Shown here one piece after another: positions 54,470 through 64,000 of a stretch of DNA of 64,000 bases. The DNA is from Auriscalpium vulgare. Taxonomy: Eukaryota > Basidiomycota > Agaricomycetes > Russulales > Auriscalpiaceae. Where the stretch lies: NCBI GenBank assembly GCA_019915015.1, contig JAHBBC010000001.1:2914001-2978000 (forward strand), in the 5' to 3' direction. The translations under genes were made by a program, and so were the position numbers. Every line of letters starts with the position of its first letter. Position 1 is the stretch's first letter. The notes beneath the pieces were generated by a model. That model was given only the letters and a program-made list of their open reading frames with translations, had not been told where the DNA came from and did no database searches.

Positions 54470-57400
54470 ATGGATGAGTCCATCACAATCTACAACGACG
54501 ATGAAATACCTATGTTCCGTCCCGAATTATGGATCTCGCAAGGCAAAAGCTATCCCCAGAACCCACCGCCGGAGCTGCTGGCCTACATCGAGCAGCTCCT
54601 CAGGATTCCCAACGCTCCCGAGACTTCTTTGCTCCCCAGCGGCACCGAGGATGTTCATTCCTTCGTATCTACACCACTCCCTCGTCGCGATCAGCAGCTC
54701 ATACACCCCTCAACCAAAGCTGTTTTTAGCCATGACGTGGCAGTCTTCCCCATAACCACACTTACAAAATCACGAAGCCTTCCTACGGATGCCTTCGTGG
54801 ACAAGCTTGCTGCACTCGCACCGCAGGCCATCCTGGATGGCGCACAATCAATCATGGACCCACGATATGCAAGTGGTGCATCCCCGCTGTGGATGATCAC
54901 TTACTGGCAACGGATGCGTACGGTCCTCCTGGCACAGGAGACGTGGACGGCGAGCGTGCGGTGGCTGCTACAAGTCGCTGACGGTTCTATGGAAAGCGAA
55001 CGCACTGTTGCTCTTATCCACTCGCTTCCCTGGCGCCAGCAACTCATGATACCCGGTGCCGCCACATTTACGACAACATCAGCCCTTGCTCCGCTGTTAT
55101 CAGACGGCCTTCTCACCGACACCATCGTTGACATGATGCTCATGTGGTTGAGAAGCCGCGTTCGGAGCACGCCAGGAATTGCCAACAACTTCGAGATCGC
55201 CGGACACGAGTTCTGGAATGCAATTTCAAAGATCACAGTAATAGAAGACCTGTTCCCCGACTCACCTCGTTACCTCAAGAGAATTGAAGACGATCTGCGC
55301 ACCCATAGGAAGGTACTCCTCTTCCCTGTTTTCCTCGCCAAATACAAGCATTTTGTTGTCGTGAAGATCGACGGTCAAGCGGAAACAATATCCTATGGTG
55401 AGTACGTTACTATGTCGCCAATGGGAATGCAATCTTACCATTCCTGTGAAACAAGGCGACGGCCTTTACCATCAGGGACTGCGCCTGCCTAAAGACATCG
55501 AGAAGAAATTGCTCTGGTGGACGCGTGTCAAATTCGGCATTGAGTACAAGTGGGAGGGACAGTCGCTTACGACAGCGAGACAGACAGATCACGTATCGTG
55601 TGGCGTGATCGCCGTGAATGCGGTCGCACACGAAACACTGGGCTGGCAGCTTTGGGATGATTCAAGGCGCCACGTCGAACGGTTGGCGTGGTTCGAGAGG
55701 CTCGCTGCCGACCATATTCAATCGGTACGCTATATTTTGCTCATTAGCGACATGAGGACGACGATACTCAGGTGCTCTGCGCAGGTATCAAGTCATCAGC
55801 GACGGTCTGATGCTGTGACAGGCGGCGCCGGACGCGATGAGCCTGTTGCGCATCATATCCCTCGCGGGATGGCCCACCTTCTAAATCCTCAAGCTTCCGA
55901 ACCCGGCGAGTCGACCAGAGATGCTGAATGTCTACTTGAAGGATTCAGTCCAGAGGTGGAAGAAAAGCAGATGGGGCGACGCGGAGACATGGACGAAGGC
56001 AGCAAATACGATCCGTCAATTCCACCTCTGTCAATGCCACCTTCTCCTACATCATCATATTCAGTACTTGCATCTGCTAGTGGCTATGACAGCGACTGCG
56101 ACGACATACCTATGCCCGATACCACCGATACCAGCTGCGCATACGGCCGGTCGTTGCTCTCTCCATCCACTGTCGACGATGATCTCCCACCAGTTCCGCG
56201 TGGTGGAATGCTGGACCAGGATGGGCCTGGCAGTATCACAGAATGGAGAAGCCATTTGGAAAATGGGACTTCTGATGCTGCGTCAATGTCGTCAAGAAGG
56301 GTGTCGTCGGTGGGAAGTGAGGCGGAGGATTGCGCATCCGATGGAAGTCGACTGTCAAGGGCATCTAAGAAGATCATCAGTTCCATTGGGACGACACTGA
56401 AGGCTGCGCGGGGCTTACTGAAAAGGCGGAGGAAAGGGAGCTCGAGCGCAGACGACAAGACGGCTGCGAGCGCGAGTGAAGCAACAAGCGCTCAATCTGA
56501 CCACGACTCAGAGGCTCAGGCGCCTATCCATCCTGCAAAACGCACACGCACTGTCCCTGGGCCCATTCATCCGTTCTTCGCGCCCAAGGGAAAGAATAAG
56601 GATGTCATTGCTACCGTGTCTGCAAGCACCGCAAGCGCTGATGTTGGGCCATCGTCTGGAGCAATCAGCACGCGCCTGGCCAATTCCTTCGTCAAACGCG
56701 GTAGGGACGACAACTCAAAGGCGTATACCAAATTCAAGGAGAAAATCCTTGCGCTTGACGACATGGCCGAGTTCTGTCTAGACGATGTTCGGAAGGTCCG
56801 ATGCTCTCGATGCAACAAGTACATGCTTATGACTGGGGCGTATCACACCAAGGCATTCAAACAGCACCAGAAAGTTTGCAAGGGCACAATGCGATCACAT
56901 ACACTGGGCCACATCTGGGCATCAACCTCATCGACGCAGGCCCCGCTCCGAGAATGATAGATCGTCCTTGTTTCGGACTTCGCGCAGCAAAATACGCTCG
57001 TGTGCGTCAATATTTGGAGCGCACACCATACGGCGGGGGCGGCGGGCCTTCCCTCGCCGATTTGGCGTTAGAGTTGTATTCGGCACCAGATTATCGTTCG
57101 TTGGATAAGGCCAGAAAGCAAGTAGTCGACACGGAGCAAGAGCATCGGTGGCAGTGGAAGAACTATCGGTCGCCTCCCCTTCATGTCCTTGCGACAGATT
57201 GTCTTCGCACTGTAAGGGTGCCGGAAGAGTCAACTGAGGATGTTACTTGTGTCAACTGCCTCGCTCTGCTGCATGTCCACGTATTCCAGAATGCGACTCG
57301 CAAGCCAGTCCCCGAGCCTAAGAATCGCCGCTTCACCCCCAATCATGCTCAGAAAGACGACATACAGGCCCTCCATCGATATGCTCTTACTCATCCCGAC

Positions 57401-60400
57401 CTTGCACCTCTTCTGGAGGCATACGAAGATGTCAGTAGCTTCAAGTTCATAGTATCCCCACGTTACAGCTTCTGATCATTGTCTGCACAGAACCCTCATA
57501 GTGCATGCCTAGTCTTCGCAAGAGGCGTTATCGAGGGCAAGCATGGCAATTCCTTGTTTGTCGCCTTGATGAACGATCTCGTCAAGAAGAAAGATTTAGA
57601 AGAACGAGGTGTCCCTTTGAACGGCATGCGATATTCAGCCATGACATTGGAGTGGGCGCAAATTATCCACGTCTTAAGCCCGCGAGCATATGAATCCATG
57701 ATGAATGTGCTACCCGTACCCGCAGAACGGACACTCCAGTCAGTGTTTACAAGATTGCATTGATACAATTGACTGATAAATGACCCGAAGGAAACGTCGT
57801 GCGCACGAAGTGCAGTTTCCCATCGGCATCACAGAGGCAACATTTGAATTTATCTACGAACGGCTGAAATCATTGGACTACCTTGTGGGTCCCGTTGGCC
57901 TCGCATGTGATGATACGAAGCTGCTAGAGTCTTTGAGGCCTCACTGGGACCCAATACGAAAGTGCTACGTGCTTCTAGGGAGTCCTGGCGATCCCGTCGT
58001 CGTGAGCGACATCAACACACTCGATGCCCTCATCCGCACCAGGAAGATCGAGAAGGCTAAGAAGGTATGAGTTCTACGAATACTTCGGAGGCATGCAGCT
58101 CACCGACACATGCCAGATACGCGTATGGACCCTCCAGATCCCTCTTCCCGGCGTTCCGACTATCGTCGTTGCGGCGCTCCCTATCTCAGAGTCAAACTCG
58201 GCGGAGCAACTGTTCGTCCACCTGGAATTAATATTGAATGGCCTTCTCTCCCGCAAGATCAACGTTGTATCCTACGCCGCAGACGGCACGGCTGTCGAGC
58301 GCTCCCTTCAACGTCTCCTGGTCGCTCACGCCGTTGCGTACATTGACTACACCCTCAGGCACCCTATTCGCTCACATCGTGACATCAACCTCCACATTCC
58401 TCTCATCGGCGCAGGGCGACAGCCTGTCGCACTCATTCAAGATTCGAACCATGGGCGCAAGACGTACCGGAACAACGCATTCTCAGGTGCCCGGATACTT
58501 ACTTTGGGCAGCTATACGACGTCGTACAGCCACTTCCGCCTTGCAGCAATTGAAGCAACAGGGACATTGTTTCGGAGGGATGTCGAGAAACTTGATCGAC
58601 AAGACGACAATGCTGCGACCCGTCTCTTCTCCGGTCATACGCTAGCATGGTTCACCAACGAGCATCGTGAAATGGTCGGCTCGATTATCTACCTCTTTGT
58701 GTTTGGAGAGCTCGTGGATGCATACCAGAATCGATCGATCCCAATTATCGAACGTGTTCGCATGGTGCTGCGTGCGCACTTCTTCATGGAAATGTGGACC
58801 GACTTCATGGACATCGCGGGCTACCGAAAAGCTCAACACTTCATATCTCCCGAGGCACGCGACATCACAAACTTCCTAGTCGTTGGTTTCCTTCAGTTGG
58901 TGATCATCTATCGGGACCACCTCGACGGCAGATACCCATTGCTGCCCTGGCTTCTATCAACCGAAGTCTGTGAGCATGTCTTCGGCATTTGTCGACAGCT
59001 TGTGAAGGACTTCACCTTGCAAGACTTCTATCATATGATTCCGAAGCTCTCAGTCCGCTTGCGCGAGCATCTCTTCCTTGCAAAGACATCTGAGGGCAAG
59101 GAAAGAGCGAATGGATACAATCATACCTATACCGACAATCGACATCTCGACCTCCATGCCCTCTCCACATTCCCTTCTGATCACGACATTGAGCAAGCAA
59201 CACAACAGGCCCATTCGGAGGCAGCGAATCTGTGGGACGCTCTCGTACTAGACCCGGATTTTCTGGACAAATTGCAGAATCAAGCTCACCGTGTTCGCGC
59301 ATTCCCATCGTTGTCGAGTTGGTATTCGCAGGAGGCTTGGGATGCAATCTATGGCCAGTCCGATTCCGAAGACGAGGGTCCTGAGATGGACGAAGACGAG
59401 CCCGAGATGCTCCAGATTGAAAATGGGTTGAAGAAGGCAGAGAATGCAGACGGAGTTGGTGCGGTCTTCGACCAGCAGTTGAACGATTTGACTTGCGCAG
59501 CAGCTGCCTTATGCGTCCAGAGCACTGTCGACATGTTCGTGTTTTGTCCTCCTCTCACCGCCGATAGATCTTACAGAGTCTAACCCTCACATTACTAGAC
59601 TGCAATTGCCTGAAGACACAGCGGATGCAACACGCAAAGACGCTGCACATATAGGGAAGATCCTCGCCCAGTCGCTCCCTGCTGTGTCCGACCCCGACGA
59701 GCGCAGGACCTTCCAGGACACAGTGATCTCTGCTGAATTCGATCTCGAACAGCTCGCAGTCATCCGCCGGTCGCATCATACCAGACAGGCTGAGAAAGGT
59801 GTCCGAACAAAGGCCTTCAAGTCCTCGGAAGATCTACCACCTTCCTCTGATAACGGTCCACCCGCCCAGTCAACGCTCTCCGAGAAAAAAACGCCTTCTG
59901 CAGTTGGTCAAGGATGTTCTCAAGCGTCAAGAAGAGCGCGGTGTTACAGAGCGCGGTGTTACCACGGGCGCGGGTCGGTCGATGCGCTGGCGGCAGCCAG
60001 CTGCGGGCGGTCGAGACGGAGCAATCAACGGCGAAGAAGCTGTTGCTCCTGCACCAGGGACGGCTGCAAACGCGGCTGAGGTCGCTGCAAATGCATCGTA
60101 TCAGGTGCGTCTGCTAGTGTTGTATGAGTGCACATACATGGTATTGACGTCCGCCAGGCTGAACGGAGGCGAGCAGCGATCTTCGCAAAGCATCACGTCC
60201 CCAAGGTCGCACACTCGGCCAATGTCACGCCGCTCAAACACCTCTACGCTGCTCACACTGGCATGCCGCCTTCTTATGGCTTGGTTCTTGTTGATGAGGC
60301 AATCTGCCTTGCAGAAGGTGCGTCGTAATCTTCAACATGACTCGGCATGCGCTGATGGCTGGTTAGTCCTGACCATGTACGAGAAGTCGGCCGGTAAGAA

Positions 60401-60734
60401 CGGCAAACATGGTTGGGCTTCGGACACGTCTCGCATCACCGCTCTTTCTTACATCGCTGTGAGACTGTTCAAGCCGGTCCGACACAACCAATTCTCCCTC
60501 GCCGATCCTAGCAAGATCCCTCGGTTCGCCTTCCTGAAACCGTCCTACTTCCTGTATGCCCTCGACCATCCCCTCCAAACCTCGGGCTCAACACTAGCTT
60601 TGGTAAAATCTGATGGCGCGTGCTATGTCGCCCTCAAGCAGAACGTCGCGAATATCGCTCGTGCTATCAAGGAGCTTAGTGGGAGGGTCAAGGCGGGTCT
60701 TGAACAGGCGGGTGACGATGAACCAGATGAATAG
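54470..60734 (+). pseudogene. Transposon gene: Ulp1-like cysteine protease - zinc finger - transposase-like protein (about 1,938 codons, 9 exons, two frameshifts)
   Basis: Exons 54470-55397, 55456-55724, 55785-57430, 57491-57738, 57791-58064, 58117-59534, 59599-60104, 60158-60317 and 60367-60734. Residues about 200-400 resemble a Ulp1 (C48) protease: His294 in KHFVVVKIDG, Asp311 in SYGDGL, Gln352 and Cys358 in RQTDHVSCGVIAVN. A disordered linker follows, then a Cys2-His-Cys finger (VRCSRCNKYMLMTGAYH..HQKVC). The transposase-like half includes GPVGLACDDTKLLESLRP, INVVSYAADGTAVERS, ALIQDSNHGRKTYRNN and TEVCEHVFGICRQLVKDF. Exon 3 is one base short of frame (about 56880-56910) and exon 7 has one extra A in an A7 run (59885-59891), so this copy should not make the full protein. 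The start codon is a best guess. Confidence 0.8.
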
Positions 60735-60941
60735 GTCAGTTTGACAGGCCTCTGCGCATCCGTAGTACATCCCCTCCTGCCTGCACGCAAAGCGGAGCTT
60801 TTTACAATAAACTACGATTTTTTTGAAGCTATGATCCTATCCGTGGTAGCTACGGACCCCAAACGGAGGTCTGAGGGGCGAATGGTAGCTGGAAGGGGTC
60901 GCGAGCCGCAAAAAAAAATGGTAGTTGACCCCGTTTGGCGG

Positions 60942-60973
60942 ATCATACCCCTGGCATGAGTTACGGGGGTCCT
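60942..60973 (-). repeat. Transposon terminal inverted repeat, right
   Basis: Reverse complement begins AGGACCCCCGTAACTCAT; 31 of 32 bases match the left end. Confidence 0.93.
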
Positions 60974-60981
60974 GATCTGAG
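60974..60981 (+). repeat. Target-site duplication, right copy (GATCTGAG)
   Basis: Directly follows the right terminal repeat and continues into TCACTGCCGATAATTCATGC, which matches the sequence after the empty site at 63109. Confidence 0.93.
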
Positions 60982-61109
60982 TCACTGCCGATAATTCATG
61001 CTTATGTAAAGGTAGTTCTGATATTCAACTTGAAGTTGAACCGAGTCATAAGTCATTCAAGTTGCAACACAATCACTTCGCACGAAGATCTGGCACAGCG
61101 AGCCCTCTG

Positions 61110-61181
61110 TACTTAGTAAACCTCGGCTTTTACGCGGGCCTACCTCCTACGACCGCCATTACACACCCGCATTACTAAGTA
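61110..61181 (+). promoter_or_regulatory. Conserved SDR upstream element (copy D)
   Basis: TACTTAGTAAACCTCGGC .. TTTTACGCGGGCC .. CCTCCTACGACC .. GCATTACTAAGTAT. The ends form an inverted repeat (ACTTAGTA / TACTAAGT). It lies about 137 bp upstream of the copy D ATG and recurs upstream of copies E and A. Confidence 0.7.
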
Positions 61182-61317
61182 TCTAGACAGTCATCCAACT
61201 TGGCACCACGATTGCACCACGATGCCAGCATAGGAACAGGTATAATAACTGATAGGGCTCGCTGATGGGAATCCCAACCCACAATCTCCCAATCTCCCGC
61301 AGGTCTTGACTAACATC

Positions 61318-62681
61318 ATGGTTGCCTCCTGGAACGCAAAGACAACCGCGGACGAAGTTGCCGAATATCTGACTTCCGAGATCAAGAACAAGAATGGTGT
61401 GTGCAGCATCTAGGAAGACGGGCTCTTATGCTAACTCTGCCCTCTAGTCTTGATTACTGGCGCCTCTCTGGGTAGCCTCGGCAGCGAGGCTGCTCGTGTA
61501 GTGGCCAAGCACGGCAATCTAGTGATATTGGCGGGCCGAAACCAAGAGAAGTATGTCCACCCTCGCTCTCGATCACACCATCTCTGCCTGACTGGCGTGG
61601 AGATTGGATCAGACGGTCGCATTCATCAAAGGGGAGACCCCGACCGCCAACTTGCGCACATTGATTCTGGACCTGGATGCTCTAGCTTCGGTGAAGCCGC
61701 GGCTGCAACGGTGAATTCGTGGGCTGAACCAATTCACGTCGGTCGCTCGAGTGCTCTGCCATGGCGTGTCATTGATATCTTTGAATATAGGTGCTCATAA
61801 ATAATGTCGCCGTCAAGCTTCCCAAGGAGTTGACCTTGACCGAGGGAGTTGAATATCAACTCCACGCCAATTTCCTAGGTCATTACCTCTTCACCAACTC
61901 AATTTTGGGTAGAATCAAGGCGGCAGCCTCTGCCGACTTCTCCCCTCGGATCATCAACGTATCCAGCGAGGCGCACACTTTCAGTGCTTTCCGATTTGAA
62001 GACTACAACTACACGGATGGGTCTTACACTCAATTTGGTGCCTACGGCCAGAGCAAGACAGCTAACATCCTCTTTACCGTCGAGCTCGCCAAGCGCTATG
62101 CAGAGGACGGCATATTGTCCTTCTCTCTTCATCCGGGAGGTGAGACTTCGCTTGTCGAATTGCAAACCGACTGACATTTGGATCCTCAGTTATCTGGACG
62201 CCTGGAGCGCAGAGTCTCAAAGAGGAGCTCGTTGGAATGGGCAAGTTATTGGCACATACTTCTTCATCCCGGTATTGACGAGTGATACAGGCATACTCGA
62301 TGAAGAAGGGAATCCGATGCCGGGCTATGAACGCAAGAGTCTCTCTGCGGGCACTGCGACGTGAGCAATGCGGTAGTGCACTGATGGCACGAATACTCTG
62401 ACACTCCGCCTTGTAGCCACATCGTTGCCGCGTTCGACCCCGCTATCAAAGGTGCAATACCATATACACAGAATTTCTCTTCGTTGTTGATCTTTCTGCT
62501 CAGATCAAACCGGAGCGTATCTCGTCGATTGTCAGGTCCGCAATGACATCGTGTCACCGCACGCTGTCGATCCTGTGAGTTCTCTGCAGTGCTAGCGGAA
62601 TTTATCTCATACTACATGTAGGAGAATGCTGCGAAACTTTGGGCGCTCGGCGAGAGACTGGTCGGGCAGACCTTTGCTTGA
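61318..62681 (+). pseudogene. Short-chain dehydrogenase copy D, 1-bp deletion in exon 3 and a GC-AG intron
   Basis: Exons 61318-61396, 61448-61550, 61603-61737, 61791-62139, 62190-62240, 62291-62360, 62417-62451, 62504-62574 and 62622-62681. The start is MVASWNAKTTADEVAEYL. It has VLITGASLGSLG, VLINNVAVKLPKELTLTEGV, the active-site YGQSKTAN and IWTPGAQSLKEELVG, ending AAKLWALGERLVGQTFA. Exon 3 is 135 nt instead of 136: GTGAAGCCGCGG here versus GTGAAGGCTGCGG in copy E, a missing G near 61697 that shifts the frame to a TGA. Intron 5 (62241-62290) has the donor GCAAGT, a canonical GC-AG type. Everything else is intact, so the lesion is recent or a sequence error. Confidence 0.7.
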
Positions 62682-63448
62682 ATGCCGGCAGCGGATGATC
62701 ATCGTAGTAGGTACGAGGTTGTATACTTATCATATCGTACTGTGGACCGTATATATGTCGGCAATCAAATGGTGCATGACTGTACACTGGCAGTATACTT
62801 ACGGTACAGCCCTTACAGAACAGAACATCTGTCTTCTGTCGATAAGGTCAGCCATGGACGTTGTCGGAGATGTACCCTCCAAGTAGTACCCTCAAAATGA
62901 TGAGAGCTGAGGCTATCTTATGATTCTTATCTACGCGCAAGCTGGCAGAACCCTGTGGCGGGGTTGGGTCTTATCTTTCCCTCCGCCTGACTCGAATCTC
63001 GATGTCTTGTGAATCCATGAAACGGGATTGTTTCCATCTTCCAAGCCGCAGGATCTTTCCATTTGTATCCCGTCCCATCCCCTCCCCCACGGGCCTCTAG
63101 GATCTGAGTCACTGCCGATATTTCATGCTTATGTAAATGTAGTTCTGATATTCAAGTTCAACTTGAACCGAGTCATTCAAGTTTCAACACAATCACTTCG
63201 CACGAAGATTTGGCACAGCGAGCCCTCTGTACTTAGTAAACCTCGGCTTTTACGCGGGCCTACCTCCTACGACCGCCATTACACGCCCGCGCAGCTGTGC
63301 ATTACTAAGTATTGACAGTCATCAACTTCGCAGCACGATTGCACCACGATGCCAGGATAGGAACAGGTATAAGTAATAACTGGTAGGGCCCGCTGATGGG
63401 AATCCCAACCCACAATCTCCCAATCTCCCGCAGGTCTTGACTAAAATC
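62682..63448. repeat. SDR-array spacer between copies D and E, with the transposon empty site
   Basis: 62941-63448 is the undisturbed paralogue of 53950-54111 plus 60974-61317. The empty target GATCTGAG is at 63101-63108. No gene of its own. Confidence 0.85.
63230..63311 (+). promoter_or_regulatory. Conserved SDR upstream element (copy E)
   Basis: Same element as at 61110-61181, with a 10-bp insertion (CGCAGCTGTG) near its end. About 139 bp upstream of the copy E ATG. A TATAAGTA sequence follows at about 63368. Confidence 0.7.
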
Positions 63449-64000
63449 ATGGTTGCCTCCTGGAACTCAAAGACGACCGCGGACGAAGTCGCCGAATATC
63501 TGAGTTCTGAGATCAAGAACAAGAATGGTGTGTGCAGAATCCAGAACGACGTGCTCTTATGCTCATTTTGCCCTCTAGTCTTGATCACTGGCGCCTCGCT
63601 GGGTAGCCTCGGCAGCGAGGCTGCTCGTGTAGTGGCCAAGCATGGCAATCTAGTGATATTGGCGGGCCGAAACCAAGAGAAGTATGTCCACCCTCGCTCT
63701 CGATCTCGTCATCTCTGCCTGACTGGCGTGGAGATTGGATCAGACGGTCGCATTCATCAAAGGGGAGACCCCGACCGCCAACTTGCGCACATTGATTCTG
63801 GACCTGGATGCTCTGGCTTCGGTGAAGGCTGCGGCTGCAACGGTGAATTCATGGACTGAACCAATTCACGTCGGTCGCTCGAATGCTCTGCCATGGCGTG
63901 TCATTGATGTCTTTGAATATAGGTGCTCATAAATAATGTCGCCGTCAAGCTTCTCAAGGAGTTGACCTTGACTGAGGGTGTTGAATATCAATTACACGGC
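63449..64000 (+). CDS. Short-chain dehydrogenase copy E, 5' part (cut by the window end)
   Basis: Exons 63449-63527, 63579-63681, 63734-63869 and 63923-64000 (incomplete). It encodes MVASWNSKTTADEVAEYLSS, VLITGASLGSLGSEAARVVAK, LVILAGRNQEK, TANLRTLILDLDALASVKA, NSWTEPIH and VLINNVAVKLLKELTLTEG. Exon 3 is the full 136 nt and all splice sites are canonical, so this copy is open as far as the window goes. It differs from copy D by few bases. Catalytic Ser and Tyr-Lys lie beyond the window end. Confidence 0.85.

Larger units (their letters stand above)
54112..60973 (+). mobile_element. 6.86 kb DNA transposon with 32-bp terminal inverted repeats and 8-bp target duplication
   Basis: The left end AGGACCCCCGTAACTCA.. 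(54112-54143) matches the reverse complement of the right end (60942-60973) in 31 of 32 positions. GATCTGAG flanks both ends. Subterminal GGTAGCT/GGTAGTT motifs recur near both ends (for example about 54157, 54200 and 60850-60930) and may be transposase-binding sites. One large spliced gene fills the interior. Two single-base frameshifts suggest that this copy has recently lost activity or carries sequence errors. The 8-bp duplication is compatible with hAT, P and some other superfamilies; I cannot assign one from sequence alone. Confidence 0.93.

Noticed and set aside
54112..60973. Assignment of the transposon to the KDZ (Kyakuja-Dileera-Zisupton) or hAT group.
   Set aside because: The 8-bp duplication fits several groups, but I could not recognise the diagnostic catalytic or zinc motifs of either group, so the superfamily is left open.

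Overview
The window looks like nuclear chromosome sequence from an Agaricomycete (mushroom-forming basidiomycete, possibly Polyporales-like). The reasons are dense genes with many 47-65 nt GT-AG introns, very small exons, GC-rich coding sequence, and families common in these fungi (DUF6534-type membrane proteins, coiled-coil RING proteins, tandem short-chain dehydrogenases). Exon models were assembled by hand from reading frame, splice signals and family knowledge. No alignment or expression data were used.

Layout. 1-6.5 kb: the 3' end of an unrecognised gene; an acidic ORF; a 2.56 kb near-perfect inverted repeat (872 bp arms, 820 bp spacer); a long coiled-coil gene. 6.9-8.4 kb: a small helix-turn-helix-like gene divergent from RPS14 (uS11). 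8.4-11.7 kb: no convincing gene. 11.7-20.5 kb: RING gene 1, GLE1 (mRNA export) divergent from a VAMP7-like longin R-SNARE, RING gene 2. 21.7-25.9 kb: three small membrane-protein genes, two of them in a tandem segmental duplication. 26-31 kb: a glycerolipid acyltransferase and RING gene 3. 31-36.5 kb: a Ser/Pro-rich protein, an Snc1/VAMP2-type synaptobrevin, a DEDDy exonuclease with a C-terminal CxxC pair. 36.8-45.4 kb: SDR copy A, a 20-exon DUF6534-type membrane protein, triosephosphate isomerase, a second DEDDy exonuclease. 45.8-50 kb: a C2H2 zinc-finger protein and a bestrophin-family channel. 50.6-64 kb: an SDR array (B, C, D, E) interrupted by a 6.86 kb DNA transposon.

Connections. Housekeeping genes (RPS14, GLE1, two R-SNAREs, TPI, acyltransferase, bestrophin) form a conserved-looking backbone. 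Around them are expanding families (three RING genes, two exonucleases, three small membrane proteins, five SDR copies) and mobile or repeat DNA. The SDR array shows birth and decay: A and E read open, B is degenerate, C has a frameshifting deletion and D a 1-bp deletion.

The most notable object is the transposon at 54112-60973. It has 32-bp terminal inverted repeats, an 8-bp GATCTGAG duplication, and one nine-exon gene that joins a Ulp1-like cysteine protease to a zinc finger and a transposase-like region. Its empty target site survives in the neighbouring duplicated spacer at 63101-63108. I could not place it in a named superfamily.
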